Source: Paenibacillus lactis (GTDB taxonomy: Bacteria; Bacillota; Bacilli; Paenibacillales; Paenibacillaceae). Taken from it: a stretch of DNA of 64,000 nucleotides. The DNA is taken from NCBI RefSeq assembly GCF_017873605.1, contig NZ_JAGGKI010000003.1, positions 62,001-126,000 on the forward strand, given 5' to 3'. A program made the translations under genes and the position numbers. Numbering within the stretch: position 1 is the stretch's first letter; each line of letters begins with the position of its first letter. The notes beneath the pieces were generated by a model. That model made no database searches. It was not told the DNA's origin and saw only the letters and a program-made list of their open reading frames with translations. Positions 45,289 through 54,307 of this stretch are shown piece after piece.

Positions 45289-45975
45289 TTACTCCGCCTG
45301 ATCGTGCAGACGGAGCAGCTGTGAGAACGAATGGATGACAACATCCGCTCCCTTTAGCTCCTGATCCGCTCCGAATCCGGCATAGTGGCAGCCGATGACC
45401 GTCTGTCCGTTCTCCTTGCCTGCCTCAACATCGGATGAACGGTCGCCGACCATCCAAGCATGTCCGATGTCATGCTGATCGAGCAGCAGTTTAACAAGGT
45501 CGACCTTCGTCGATGTTTGATGCTCGCCTGCACTGTATATTCCTTCAAAAAGCGGCATGATTCCTCTTGCTTCGGCAATGCCTTTCACATAATGCTCCAG
45601 TCCGTTGCTGGCCACGAACAGCCGGACGCCGCGGCGGTGCAGCTCCTCCAGCGTTTCCTTAACGCCAGGGTACAGAACCGCGGCCTCATTCTCCAAGCCT
45701 TCAAGCTCCAGCTGAAGCAGCAGCTCGTCCGCCCTCCGGTGAGCCTCCGGCGTACCGCTTGGCAGGACTTTCTTCCAAATATCCGGAAGGAGCATCCCCA
45801 GGCAGCTAAGCATGAGCTCCTCATCCGGCGTTTCGCCTTCGTAATGGCCCTCTTCACGCAAAATGTCGAACAGCTTGTGATAGGCGGGCAGCAAAAGCGT
45901 CTCCGTTTGGAACAGGGTTCCGTCCATGTCGAAAATCATCGCTTCCGGTTTGATCAACGTTGCGGTTTTTTCCAA
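45289..45975 (-). CDS. HAD-superfamily phosphatase
   Basis: Predicted small-molecule phosphatase of the haloacid dehalogenase superfamily, close to the phosphoglycolate phosphatase type. The nucleophile motif IFDMDGTLF holds Asp16 and Asp18; motif II is in LFVASNG, motif III in STKVDLV, and the metal motif is WMVGDRSSDVEAG. A cap domain (about 25-100) sits between motifs I and II. The start codon is TTG at 45975 after AAGGAAGG. The sequence is 228 residues. The substrate cannot be told from the sequence, and it stands alone. Confidence 0.9.
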   Translation of the reverse strand: MEKTATLIKPEAMIFDMDGTLFQTETLLLPAYHKLFDILREEGHYEGETPDEELMLSCLGMLLPDIWKKVLPSGTPEAHRRADELLLQLELEGLENEAAVLYPGVKETLEELHRRGVRLFVASNGLEHYVKGIAEARGIMPLFEGIYSAGEHQTSTKVDLVKLLLDQHDIGHAWMVGDRSSDVEAGKENGQTVIGCHYAGFGADQELKGADVVIHSFSQLLRLHDQAE

Positions 45976-46143
45976 GTCTGGTCCTTCCTTTCACTCCTAT
46001 GATTTGTCTCTGTCTCCCCTCATCATAAAGGAAGGCATTCTCAACTGCAAACGACATTTCTTGCGCACGGCATAAAAAAATCGTAACTACAAAGGACTTG
46101 TTGTGGTTATAACCTATAGAGGAATAACGAAAGGATGAAGAAG

Positions 46144-46422
46144 ATGTCCTTGCAGAACGAATCTTCCCAGACCCAGCACATTCACAATCTGGAATCGGAG
46201 CTGCTGAAGGAGCTTAGCCGCTACGAACAAGACGAACAGGCCGCCATCTTGAAGAAGATGATCAGCCGTCTTCGCAAAGAACGTTATATCCGCAGTCCTC
46301 TGCAGGTTGTAGGCGAGATGGTTCGAACCCCGTTCATCTGGCTCCTGATGACTGCAGGGATCGCACTCCCTCTGCTGGTGTATGCTTTGCTGGTATGGGT
46401 GTCGCTTGCTGTAGAGGGATGA
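46144..46422 (+). CDS. Small single-helix membrane protein, unknown function
   Basis: A 92-residue protein starting at ATG 46144 (AAAGG nine bases upstream; an ATG three codons earlier abuts the ribosome site). Residues 1-48 are charged and probably helical (ESELLKELSRYEQDEQAAILKKMISRLRKE), followed by a hydrophobic stretch of about 30 residues (IWLLMTAGIALPLLVYALLV) near the C-terminus. I do not recognise a family. It converges with a minus-strand gene ending at 46441. Confidence 0.65.
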   Translation: MSLQNESSQTQHIHNLESELLKELSRYEQDEQAAILKKMISRLRKERYIRSPLQVVGEMVRTPFIWLLMTAGIALPLLVYALLVWVSLAVEG

Positions 46423-46440
46423 CCCCCTTCGTTTGCCGAT

Positions 46441-46644
46441 TCATTTCTTCCTGCCCGGCTGCCAGACCATGACGGTGACTGCACACAGAATCGATGTAAT
46501 CATCGGCAGAAAGCCCAGACCTCGAGGCAGGTGCATATCGCTTTCGAAGAGCAGGCGGCCGGCAATCGCAATCATATGATTCAATGCGGCACCTCCTGCA
46601 AACCCGCAAGCCAAGGCCATGATTAGAAGCGGAAAGCCTCTCAT
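46441..46644 (-). CDS. Small two-helix membrane protein, unknown function
   Basis: A 67-residue protein, short and hydrophobic, from ATG 46644 with GGAAGGAG upstream. Two helices at about 5-28 and 42-60 are separated by a short hydrophilic loop. Its start overlaps the stop of the gene at 46641-47048 by four bases (ATGA), so it is translationally coupled to that membrane protein and may form a complex with it. Family unknown. Confidence 0.7.
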   Translation of the reverse strand: MRGFPLLIMALACGFAGGAALNHMIAIAGRLLFESDMHLPRGLGFLPMITSILCAVTVMVWQPGRKK

Positions 46645-47048
46645 GCCCCGGTCTCCTTCCCCCTTCGCAGGCTTCGTCTGGCAGCGCGAGCCGTCTCTAC
46701 CGAAAGCCAGAACATGAAGATCGCCATGACAGGGTGCAATGCCCCTGCTGCCGGAACATTGGCCGTGAAATACTGTGCGAAAACGAGCAAAAGCAGCGCC
46801 AGCGAGCTCCACTTGTAACGAGCCGCCATGCTCCCCGCGAATCCGGCGATCAGCATGAGCAGCGGCACGATCTCAAAGATATGAACAAACATGACATGGC
46901 TTCTCCACATCGATCCATCACGAAACAGCGCCAGACCTGCAAGCAAGGTTTGAACCGCGATACAGACCGTAAGCAGCCAGGCCAATCCGACGAACGTCCC
47001 GCCAAAGAAGGTCTCCCTTCCCTTTGAAACCACTTTTTCCTTCATCAT
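46641..47048 (-). CDS. Four-helix membrane protein, DUF6220-like
   Basis: Integral membrane protein of 135 residues from ATG 47048 (AAAAGGAGC just upstream). Four hydrophobic segments lie at about 17-38, 52-72, 78-96 and 98-118, with HVMFVHIFEIVPLLMLIAG and LHPVMAIFMFWLS giving the histidine-containing helices seen in small DUF6220-type proteins. A basic C-terminal tail ends in the overlap with the next gene. It is divergent from the two-component system at 47232, which may regulate it. Confidence 0.7.
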   Translation of the reverse strand: MMKEKVVSKGRETFFGGTFVGLAWLLTVCIAVQTLLAGLALFRDGSMWRSHVMFVHIFEIVPLLMLIAGFAGSMAARYKWSSLALLLLVFAQYFTANVPAAGALHPVMAIFMFWLSVETARAARRSLRRGKETGA

Positions 47049-47144
47049 CCTGCTCCTTTTCTTGATCATCGGTATGATTCATGCCATCATCCTATCACCG
47101 TCATGTTGCGAACCTGTGACGATCCTTTGCGGGTTGCGTGAAAT

Positions 47145-47175
47145 TTTCCAAAGTCGGCTGGAAACCGTATATAAT
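47145..47175 (+). promoter_or_regulatory. Promoter with inverted-repeat operator upstream of the two-component operon
   Basis: A TATAAT -10 box lies at 47170-47175. Just upstream TTTCCA (47145-47150) and TGGAAA (47159-47164) form an inverted repeat with an 8-base spacer, covering the -35 region, which has no good consensus. This suggests a regulated promoter. Confidence 0.5.
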
Positions 47176-47231
47176 GGGGGAAAATCAAGGTTACGCCTAC
47201 CATTGGCCCAACATAGGAGGGGAAACGCACA

Positions 47232-47918
47232 ATGTCGCACACGCTGCTGCTCGTGGATGACGAACGCAAGGTTATCGAGTTTATGGAGCCCTTCCTCCGT
47301 CAGGAGGGATTTCGGATTATAACGGCTGCCTCCGGGAAAGAAGCGCTTGACAAAGCCAAGCAGTTTAAGCCGTCCCTGGTCATCCTCGACTGGATGCTGC
47401 CGGAAATGAGCGGGATCGAGGTATGCCGGGAGCTTCGAAAAACGAGCCGGGTCGGTATTATTATGGTGACGGCCCGGATCGAGGAGACGGATAAATTGAT
47501 CGGGCTGGAGGTCGGCGCAGACGATTATGTGACGAAGCCGTTTTCCTTACGGGAGCTTGCGGCCAGAATTCGATCGGTGCTGCGCCGAATGGATCAGCAG
47601 GACATGGTGCATGAAGACAAGCTGGTACGGGGAGAGCTCACAATCTCGGAATCCTCGTGCCGCGTGTGGAAGGGCGGAAGGGAGCTGCAACTGACGCCGA
47701 CCGAGTTCAAAATATTGCTTACCCTCGCTGCAAGGCCGGAGGTCGTATACAGCAGACTGCAGCTGCTGCAAGCGGCAGGTGAAGATGACATCTACAATGA
47801 CGAGCGAACCGCGGATGCCCATATCAGCCGGATTCGTAAAAAGATCGAGGATGACCCGGCAGCCCCCGTCTATATTAAAACCGTATACGGATTCGGCTAT
47901 CGGTTTGAGCAGCCATGA
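47232..47918 (+). CDS. OmpR-family response regulator
   Basis: Transcription regulator paired with the downstream kinase. The receiver domain (1-118) has D10/D11, phosphorylation site D53 (ILDWMLPEMSG), switch Thr in MVTAR and Lys in KPFSLRE. The C-terminal winged helix (about 130-226) contains LTPTEFKILLTLA and the GFGYRF hairpin. Strong ribosome site AGGAGG about ten bases before the ATG. Its stop overlaps the kinase start (ATGA). Target genes are unknown; a divergent membrane-protein pair is the closest candidate, together with self-regulation through the inverted repeat upstream. Confidence 0.94.
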   Translation: MSHTLLLVDDERKVIEFMEPFLRQEGFRIITAASGKEALDKAKQFKPSLVILDWMLPEMSGIEVCRELRKTSRVGIIMVTARIEETDKLIGLEVGADDYVTKPFSLRELAARIRSVLRRMDQQDMVHEDKLVRGELTISESSCRVWKGGRELQLTPTEFKILLTLAARPEVVYSRLQLLQAAGEDDIYNDERTADAHISRIRKKIEDDPAAPVYIKTVYGFGYRFEQP

Positions 47919-49270
47919 GCGCAGGACGTAAAATCTTCTTCGTCATTGCTTCGTTCATCGTAGGGATGAGCGCGGTATTCGTTATGCTGACCTATATCGT
48001 AATACGCGACTCCATGGACGTGATGCTGCAGCATTCCCGCAAGGAGGAGCTCTTGGAAATATCGGAGAGCCTGACACGTTACTATACAGAGAACGGGGGG
48101 AGCTTCGCCGGTGTAGAGACCGAGGCAAGCGCGCAGGAGCCCGTGCGGAAAACCGGTCACCAGGAAAGCATTCTGCTCGTATCGCCGGACCAAACCTTAC
48201 TGCTGCACCAAGGGACAGCCCAGCCAAAACTGATCCGGAACCTGGGCGTCATGCGGGAGCTTACGGCCGACGGAAAGCTCATCGGGAAGCTCTATTACTA
48301 TGATACGGATGTGGCCAATCTGACCAAGCTGCGGATCGGTACGCCGACCTCCATCGCGATTTTGCTGGGAGGCGGCGCGCTCTTGTTCGTGCTGCTGTCA
48401 CTCGGTGCAGCCTATTGGATATCCAGAAGGCTGACGTCGCCGCTTCGGGCGCTGATCCCGTTCATTGACCGCCTGGGCCAAGGCGAATACGGCATCCAGG
48501 CTCCGGTTGTCTCGAAGGATGAATACGGAAAGGTGGCGCTTGCCTTTAACGGCATGTCCTCCAAGCTGAATCAGGCCGAGGTTGTCCGCCGCAATTTGGT
48601 TGCGGATGTCGCCCATGAGCTTCGCACCCCGCTGACCATCGTCCGCGGCAAGCTCGATCTTCTGCAGCAGTCCGGACAACCGATCGAGCCTACAGGCCTG
48701 CTTCCGGTTCAAGACGAGTTGATTCGACTGACCCGGCTGGTAGGTGATCTGCATCAGCTGTCCCTTGCGGAGGCAGGCAAGCTCCCGTTGGACGTGAAGC
48801 CTTGTGATATGACCAAGCTGCTGCAGCGGCTTATCGAACGGATCTCGCCCGAAACCGAGGACAAGGCTTTGGTTGTACGATTCACGAGCACTACGGCCAA
48901 TACGACGGTTCCGGTCGATCCGAACCGGATCACCCAAGTATTTCTGAATCTTCTGATCAACGCGATCCGGTACACGCCGGAAGGCGGGGACATCTACGTT
49001 TCGCTTCATGAAGACGAGGACTCGAAGCGGCTTCGTATCGATATCCGGGATTCGGGCCCGGGGATTGACGAGGAACATCTTCCGTATCTCTTTAATCGCT
49101 TCTACCGTACCGACCAAGCGCGCGCCCGTCACCAGGGCGGCATGGGGCTGGGGCTTGCAATCGCCAAGGAGCTGGTTGACTCCCATGGCGGGGCTATCGA
49201 GGTGGAGAGCCGGCTCGGACGCGGGACGACATTCAAAGTCAGCTTGCCCTATCTCCACCCGGCCAGCTGA
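47915..49270 (+). CDS. Sensor histidine kinase
   Basis: Membrane histidine kinase, 451 residues. One helix lies at about 8-30 and another at about 147-170, with an extracytoplasmic sensor of roughly 115 residues between them. A HAMP linker follows at about 170-225. The phosphoacceptor is His234 in ADVAHELRTPL, and the ATPase domain has the N box (LNLLINAIRYTPEGG), G1 (DSGPGIDEEHLPYLFNRF) and G2 (GMGLGLAIAKELV). No PAS domain was seen. The gene overlaps the response regulator by four bases and is followed by a terminator. The signal sensed is unknown. Confidence 0.94.
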   Translation: MSAGRKIFFVIASFIVGMSAVFVMLTYIVIRDSMDVMLQHSRKEELLEISESLTRYYTENGGSFAGVETEASAQEPVRKTGHQESILLVSPDQTLLLHQGTAQPKLIRNLGVMRELTADGKLIGKLYYYDTDVANLTKLRIGTPTSIAILLGGGALLFVLLSLGAAYWISRRLTSPLRALIPFIDRLGQGEYGIQAPVVSKDEYGKVALAFNGMSSKLNQAEVVRRNLVADVAHELRTPLTIVRGKLDLLQQSGQPIEPTGLLPVQDELIRLTRLVGDLHQLSLAEAGKLPLDVKPCDMTKLLQRLIERISPETEDKALVVRFTSTTANTTVPVDPNRITQVFLNLLINAIRYTPEGGDIYVSLHEDEDSKRLRIDIRDSGPGIDEEHLPYLFNRFYRTDQARARHQGGMGLGLAIAKELVDSHGGAIEVESRLGRGTTFKVSLPYLHPAS

Positions 49271-49343
49271 CCGGATTGATTCAGTTGGGCTTTGAGACTG
49301 GTGCCATCGTCTAAGAAAATACCGCTAACGCTATGCACATGAC

Positions 49344-49390
49344 AAAGACAGGCTGCATGAGGGGCATATTTGCCCTCCGGCCTGTCTTTT
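49344..49390 (+). terminator. Terminator after the histidine kinase gene
   Basis: AAAGACAGGC (49344-49353) pairs with GCCTGTCTTT (49380-49389), with an inner GAGGGCA/TGCCCTC pairing and TTTTG after. It can also work in the minus direction for cotJC. Confidence 0.8.
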
Positions 49391-49424
49391 GCGTTCTGTT
49401 CATACCCTGCATGCAGCCCTATCC

Positions 49425-49994
49425 TCAGAAGATTTTCTTGGTCGCTCGGTCATCCTTAATGATTTCCACCGCTTCACGGAACCGGATCGAGTGGATAATT
49501 TCGCGCTCACGCAAAAATTTAAGACTGTCCTGCAAATCCACATCATCTGTCATATCGATGAGCCACTGATATGTAGCGCGCGCTTTCTCTTCCGCCGCAA
49601 TATCCTCATACAAATCGGCGATCGGATCACCCTTGGCCTGAATATAGCTTGCGGTCCAAGGAACCCCGGCTGCGTTCTCATAGTACAGTGCATTGTCATG
49701 ATTCGCATAGTGTGCGCCGAGACCTGCCGCCTCAAGCTCCTCCACGGTCGCATCCTTCGTCAGCTTGAACACCATCGCGGCAATCATCTCCAGATGGGCA
49801 AATTCCTCCGTCCCGATATCGTTGAGCAAGCCGATCACCTTATCCGGGATGGTATAACGCTGATTGAGATAACGCAGCGCCGCTGCAAGCTCTCCGTCCG
49901 CTCCTCCGTACTGTTCGATCAGAAATTTCGCCATTCTCGGATCGCATTTACTTACCCGCACCGGATATTGAAGCTTCTTCTCATATACCCACAT
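49425..49994 (-). CDS. cotJC: Spore coat protein CotJC
   Basis: Inner spore-coat protein of the manganese-catalase-like family. Starting at MWVYEKKLQYPVRV, the 189 residues match the CotJC length. The conserved segments are DPRMAKFLIEQYGGADGELA, AALRYLNQRYTIPDKVIGLL, GTEEFAHLEMIAAMV and IAAEEKARATYQWL, which carry the metal-binding Glu and His residues of the catalase fold. The frame extends 17 codons upstream, but the family start is this ATG. It is the last gene of cotJA-cotJB-cotJC and probably works in the mother cell during sporulation. Confidence 0.96.
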   Translation of the reverse strand: MWVYEKKLQYPVRVSKCDPRMAKFLIEQYGGADGELAAALRYLNQRYTIPDKVIGLLNDIGTEEFAHLEMIAAMVFKLTKDATVEELEAAGLGAHYANHDNALYYENAAGVPWTASYIQAKGDPIADLYEDIAAEEKARATYQWLIDMTDDVDLQDSLKFLREREIIHSIRFREAVEIIKDDRATKKIF

Positions 49995-50090
49995 GGACTC
50001 TTTTACGCCTCCTTCATTAGCTCTACGCGTTTCTACGGGCTGCATGCAACAATCGGCACACCATCGGCTGCAGCCCGTTGGTATACCCTC

Positions 50091-50366
50091 CTACACCTGC
50101 CAAGGCCATGGCCCTTGAGCCCATTCGAACGGATATTTGGAGTAAGCACGGCCAAAATTCTGGAGTGGTCCGTACAACTCCTGGAAATGCTTCGCGAGGA
50201 TCGTTCGCTCCTGTGTCAGCTTATTGAACTGTTCAATGCTTTTAAGATCATCAGGATGGGTGTCTAGGTACAGGTTCAGCTCGACAAGGACAAAGTCCAA
50301 TGCCTGCAGCTGCTCCAGCAATTCGTAGTACTTCGGATCTCCGGCCTGAGGTCTTCCATCAGTCAC
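50091..50366 (-). CDS. cotJB: Spore coat protein CotJB
   Basis: A 91-residue spore-coat protein encoded between cotJA and cotJC. The family pattern is YYELLEQLQALDFVLVELNLYLDTHPDD and a C-terminal FGRAYSKYPFEWAQGPWPW, which is typical of CotJB. The gene is seven bases after cotJA and 96 bases before cotJC. In Bacillus the CotJ proteins depend on each other for coat incorporation. Confidence 0.95.
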   Translation of the reverse strand: MTDGRPQAGDPKYYELLEQLQALDFVLVELNLYLDTHPDDLKSIEQFNKLTQERTILAKHFQELYGPLQNFGRAYSKYPFEWAQGPWPWQV

Positions 50367-50372
50367 GGCCTT

Positions 50373-50594
50373 TCACTCTCCTTTAAATTTACGTGATGTG
50401 TACGGACTGTACAGTGCGGGCCACAGCGTTCCATGCCTTAACGCCTCGGCCGGACTGAACTGCGGCAGGCCCGGCGGTTGAAAGACAATAAATTGATTGA
50501 CCGGCACGACATACGTTCTGTACGGTTTGGGGGGGCAAGGATCAAACGGGGAATGGAATACGGAATATACACGCTCCTCTGGATTTGCCTTCAA
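50373..50594 (-). CDS. cotJA: Spore coat protein CotJA
   Basis: A 73-residue, proline-rich spore-coat protein with the family signature FHSPFDPCPPKPYRTYVVP and FQPPGLPQFSPAEALRHG followed by TLWPALYSPY. The start codon is TTG at 50594, with AAGGAGG seven bases upstream. First gene of the cotJABC operon. A weak sigma-E-like promoter lies about 40 bases upstream, in line with mother-cell expression. Confidence 0.94.
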   Translation of the reverse strand: MKANPEERVYSVFHSPFDPCPPKPYRTYVVPVNQFIVFQPPGLPQFSPAEALRHGTLWPALYSPYTSRKFKGE

Positions 50595-50632
50595 AGGGGA
50601 TACCTCCTTCTCTATTTACGGTAGCGGTTCTT

Positions 50633-50662
50633 CTTATAGGGTTCTTCGTAATTAACATATGT
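50633..50662 (-). promoter_or_regulatory. Weak sigma-E-like promoter of cotJABC
   Basis: On the minus strand ACATATG (50656-50662) and CCTATAAG (50633-50640) are 15 bases apart, the sigma-E spacing; each matches the consensus at five positions. cotJ of Bacillus is sigma-E dependent, which makes this the likely site. Confidence 0.4.
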
Positions 50663-50693
50663 CAATCGCCCAGAAAATGAACTTCAAAATGAC

Positions 50694-50735
50694 AAAAAAA
50701 CCCTTCCCGCGAAAAATTACCGCGAAAAGGGTTGT
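50694..50735 (-). terminator. Terminator of the AI-2E permease gene
   Basis: AACCCTT...CGCGG pairs with CGCG..AAGGGTT around a short AT-rich loop, and seven T follow on the minus strand. It lies 18 bases past the permease stop. Confidence 0.85.
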
Positions 50736-50752
50736 CTATTGGTGCAGCTGTG

Positions 50753-51784
50753 TCAAAACTTGATTTTAATTTGGAACAAGCCGGCCTTGCGCATAGCGGC
50801 GTAAATAATGATAACGAGCGGGCCGATAAAGAACCCGATCACGCCGACCAGCTTAAAGCCGACATACATGCTGATCAGCGCAGGCAATGCGCCGATGCCC
50901 ACGGCATCCCCGATCACCTTCGGCTCCAGTACCCGGCGAATGACCGTAATCAGGATAAATAGAAGGATAAGGCCGACTCCCGTAAAGATATCCCCCACGA
51001 CAAGCTGGTAGATCGACCACGGCACCAAGACGGAGCCGACGCCGAGAATCGGAAGGATATCGACAATCGTAACCAGGAGCGCAATGGCGAGCGGGTAATT
51101 GATCCCCAGCACCAATAGTCCGAGCAATGTAATGACATATGTGAACAAGCTGAGGATAAGCTGTGCCCTTAAAAATCCGAAAATGGATTTTTTCAAGCTG
51201 AGCAGCACTTCATTCACCTGCGACTGGGACGACTCGTCAAACAGAGACAGTACTTTTTCGCGCATCGTGTCCAGGCTGTAGGCGAACATATACACAGCGA
51301 CAAAAAATACGATGGACGTGACAAACAGATTCGGCAAGGACTTGGCGAAGGACAAAAAGGCCGAAGATACCGAGTTGACCAGCGACTGGACATAAGATGA
51401 AATATTCGACATAAACTGTGTCAGGCTGTCCGCCAGCCCTGGCGAAATGCCGTTTAACGCGTCCTGTGCTTGAATAATCGTATGCTGCAAAAACTCGTTC
51501 GCACTTTCAAAATATTGCGGTGCCCGGCTCCAATACTCGACGAGCTGGCTGAACACCTGCACTCCGATCAAATACGCGAGTGCAAGCAGGAGCAGCAGGA
51601 ACAGCGTGCTTGTCACCGTCACTGCAGCCAGGCGCTTGAATCGAAGCCGATTGATCAGGAGCCGATTGAGCGGCTCCAGGGAAATCGCAATGACGATCGC
51701 CAATAAAAACGGCGCTCCCACCGTAAACATACCGTACAACAACAAGAGCCCCAGCGCGATAAATATCAGCTGCTTAATCGACAT
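50753..51784 (-). CDS. AI-2E family permease
   Basis: Polytopic membrane protein of 343 residues, of the same family as ytvI in this window (22254), though clearly diverged. About seven to eight helices are visible, with a large extracytoplasmic loop (about 75-155) and the family motifs GFLRAQLILSLFTYVI, VTIVDILPILGVGSVLVPWS and LEPKVIGDAVGIGALPALISMYVGFK. Family members export small molecules or ions; the substrate here is unknown. It lies 36 bases after the HlyC/CorC gene, in the same direction, and ends with its own terminator. Confidence 0.9.
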   Translation of the reverse strand: MSIKQLIFIALGLLLLYGMFTVGAPFLLAIVIAISLEPLNRLLINRLRFKRLAAVTVTSTLFLLLLLALAYLIGVQVFSQLVEYWSRAPQYFESANEFLQHTIIQAQDALNGISPGLADSLTQFMSNISSYVQSLVNSVSSAFLSFAKSLPNLFVTSIVFFVAVYMFAYSLDTMREKVLSLFDESSQSQVNEVLLSLKKSIFGFLRAQLILSLFTYVITLLGLLVLGINYPLAIALLVTIVDILPILGVGSVLVPWSIYQLVVGDIFTGVGLILLFILITVIRRVLEPKVIGDAVGIGALPALISMYVGFKLVGVIGFFIGPLVIIIYAAMRKAGLFQIKIKF

Positions 51785-51820
51785 AGTCCACTTCCTAATC
51801 CATAGAATCTAGCCGTGCTA

Positions 51821-53143
51821 TCAGAGACTGCCCTCCGGCTTCTGATGAATAATGACTCGGGTTACGCGCAGACGGGTAGACTCCTCGACTTCAAACACAA
51901 CGCCGTCAAACGTTGCTTTCCTCCCTACGACGGGGTTGCCTTCCAGCTCGTTGAACAGCCAACCGCCGATGGAGTCGATATTCTGCTCTTCAATCGAGAG
52001 CCCCGTCAAATCATTCACGTCCTCAATAAGCATGCGTCCATCTACGGAGATATAATGGTCATGCACTTCCACTTCCGGGCGCTCGTCCTCAAACTCATCA
52101 TACAAGTCCCCGACGATCTCCTCAAGAATCTTCTCGGCGGTCAGAATCCCTGCCGTTCCTCCGTATTCATCCACGACAAGGGCCATCTGCTCGTGTCTGG
52201 CTTGCATTTGGCGCAGAACCTGGCTGATCTCCATCGACTCGGAAACGTCCATAATCGGTCGGACCAGCGCCGCAAGATTGCGCTGCTTGTCAGGCTCGGC
52301 CAGCAGAAGATCGGTAATGTGGACGAATCCGATAATGCGGTCCTTGTTGTCGGTTGCGACCGGATAGCGGGAATGTTTCGTCTCGGTGATAATTCGCAGA
52401 TTCTCTTCTAGGGAGTAATTCGTGAACAGACAGATCATGTCGGTTCTTGGCAGCATGATTTCACGGGCCTTCAAATCGGAGAAATCGAACAGGTTGTCCA
52501 TCAGCTGCATTTCATTCTGGTCGATAACGCCGCTCTTCGCGCTCTCGTTCATCAGGATGCGGATCTCTTCTTCCGAGTGCGCAGCCTCCGCCTCGCTGGC
52601 AGGCTCGATTCCGACCAGCTTCAAGATGCGGTTCGCCGATGCATTAAGCACCCAGATCACGGGCAAAAAGATCCGGTAAAACCAGAGCAGCGGCGCCGAC
52701 AGAATCAGCGCAGTGCCCTCGGTTTTCTGAATGGCCAGCGATTTCGGCGCAAGCTCCCCTAATACAATATGCAGGAACGTGATGATGCAGAAGCCGACCG
52801 CAACCGAGATCGTGGTGATGACTCGTTCATCCGTAAACCCTATGCTGTGCATGATCGGGGCGACAAGAAGCTCCGATATCGCAGGCTCTCCGATCCATCC
52901 GAGACCCAGCGAGGTGAGCGTGATCCCCAGCTGCGTAGCCGACAGATAGGCGTCCAGCTTCTGATTGACCTTTAGCGCAAAGCCGGCAAGCCTGTTCCCT
53001 TCGCTTACGAGCTGGGTTAGCCGCGACTGCCGCATTTTGACCAATGAAAACTCGGCAGCCACGAACACGCCGTTCAGCAGTACTAGCAGTAATACCAAGA
53101 GCAAATTCAAAATCAGTTTCCCGACCTCAAATCCCTCTGTCAT
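51821..53143 (-). CDS. HlyC/CorC family membrane protein with CBS domains
   Basis: A 440-residue protein with an N-terminal CNNM transmembrane domain (about 10-200, four helices), two CBS repeats (about 215-340, DLKAREIMLPRTDMICLF then LVRPIMDVSESMEISQVLRQ) and a C-terminal CorC/HlyC domain (about 350-435). Members of this group include Bacillus MpfA and YhdP and have been linked to magnesium or other cation homeostasis. It is similar in size to those but the exact counterpart cannot be named. It lies 24 bases after the YfkAB gene. Confidence 0.92.
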   Translation of the reverse strand: MTEGFEVGKLILNLLLVLLLVLLNGVFVAAEFSLVKMRQSRLTQLVSEGNRLAGFALKVNQKLDAYLSATQLGITLTSLGLGWIGEPAISELLVAPIMHSIGFTDERVITTISVAVGFCIITFLHIVLGELAPKSLAIQKTEGTALILSAPLLWFYRIFLPVIWVLNASANRILKLVGIEPASEAEAAHSEEEIRILMNESAKSGVIDQNEMQLMDNLFDFSDLKAREIMLPRTDMICLFTNYSLEENLRIITETKHSRYPVATDNKDRIIGFVHITDLLLAEPDKQRNLAALVRPIMDVSESMEISQVLRQMQARHEQMALVVDEYGGTAGILTAEKILEEIVGDLYDEFEDERPEVEVHDHYISVDGRMLIEDVNDLTGLSIEEQNIDSIGGWLFNELEGNPVVGRKATFDGVVFEVEESTRLRVTRVIIHQKPEGSL

Positions 53144-53167
53144 GATGATACGCCTTCTTTCCGGATT

Positions 53168-54307
53168 CTAGTTAGTCTTTGCTTTTCTGGACTTGAAGTC
53201 GACACCCCGGTAATACATGTCCGCCACCAGCAGGTTCGGCCCGCAGCAGCTTACCGCATCGCAATGGCAGTTTACGGTCTGATTCAGCGGGTGCCCCGTC
53301 GACCATGCTTCAAAGATGTCATCAAGCCTCTGTCCTTTAATATTACCAAAAGCCGGAATATCAGCAAAATCCGTCACGTATACGTCACCTGAGAATAAAT
53401 TCACGTTTACCCGGTTGCGCCCGTCCGGATCGTTCCGGACCGTAACATTGCGCTCCGTGCGGAGACGTCGAAGCAATGCCTGATCATCCTCATCCGAGCT
53501 GCAAGCAAAGAACGGCAGCGTTCCGAACAGCATCCAAATGTCGGGATCGCGCGCGTCCAGCAAGCCGTGTATGGCTGCCTTCGTATCGGCCAGCGACAAG
53601 ACCGGGAGCGAGGATGCAAAATTCGAAGCATACATCGGATGCACCTCATGCCGCTTGCAGCCCATCTCCTTGATCAGCTTGTGAATTCCGCCCAGCTTCT
53701 GATGGGTTCGATAGTTAATCATCGATTCGGCGGATATATACATCCCCGCATCACTCAGCTTCTCCGAATTAAGAAGCATCGTATCATACATACGATATGC
53801 TGTCTCCTTGGAGACCGGACGAGCGCTGTTTGCAAAACCGACTTCGTAGAAATCATCTCCGTTTAAGTAGTTGAAGGAGATATGCATGACATCCAGATAG
53901 GGCAGCATTTTTTCATATCTGCTGATATCCAGCGTCAGATTGGAGTTGATCTGCGTTCGGATCCCCCGTTCTCTCGCATATTTAAGGAGCGGCACGATCA
54001 CATCATCCACCGTTTTGCCAAGAAAAGCCGGTTCGCCGCCTGTCAGGCTGATCGTCTGCAGATGCTCCACCTCATCCAGCCGCTTTAGCATCATATCGAG
54101 CGGCAGCATCGGCGCTTCCTTCATCACCAGCATATCCCCCACGGCACAGTGCTCGCACCGCATATTGCATAGATGGGTTACGGTCATTTCCACGCTGGTC
54201 AGCACATGCTTGCCATGCTGACGCAAGGATGTAATGGGATCCCACGGATCATAACTCGGCGAAATCGGCCTTAGGGCCGGTGGTGTTGGCTGTGCTGTAT
54301 TACTCAT
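53168..54307 (-). CDS. yfkAB: Radical SAM protein YfkAB
   Basis: Radical S-adenosylmethionine enzyme of the YfkAB type, 379 residues. The cluster motif C-x3-C-x2-C is Cys47, Cys51 and Cys54 (CNMRCEHC). Later residues include SLTGGEPAFLG (SAM-binding GGE) and, near the end, Cys347, Cys349, Cys354 and Cys355 in NCHCDAVSCCGPN, the C-x-C-x4-C motif that names the family and probably holds a second iron-sulfur cluster. The substrate is unknown. It is probably in one unit with the HlyC/CorC and AI-2E genes downstream. Confidence 0.92.
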   Translation of the reverse strand: MSNTAQPTPPALRPISPSYDPWDPITSLRQHGKHVLTSVEMTVTHLCNMRCEHCAVGDMLVMKEAPMLPLDMMLKRLDEVEHLQTISLTGGEPAFLGKTVDDVIVPLLKYARERGIRTQINSNLTLDISRYEKMLPYLDVMHISFNYLNGDDFYEVGFANSARPVSKETAYRMYDTMLLNSEKLSDAGMYISAESMINYRTHQKLGGIHKLIKEMGCKRHEVHPMYASNFASSLPVLSLADTKAAIHGLLDARDPDIWMLFGTLPFFACSSDEDDQALLRRLRTERNVTVRNDPDGRNRVNVNLFSGDVYVTDFADIPAFGNIKGQRLDDIFEAWSTGHPLNQTVNCHCDAVSCCGPNLLVADMYYRGVDFKSRKAKTN

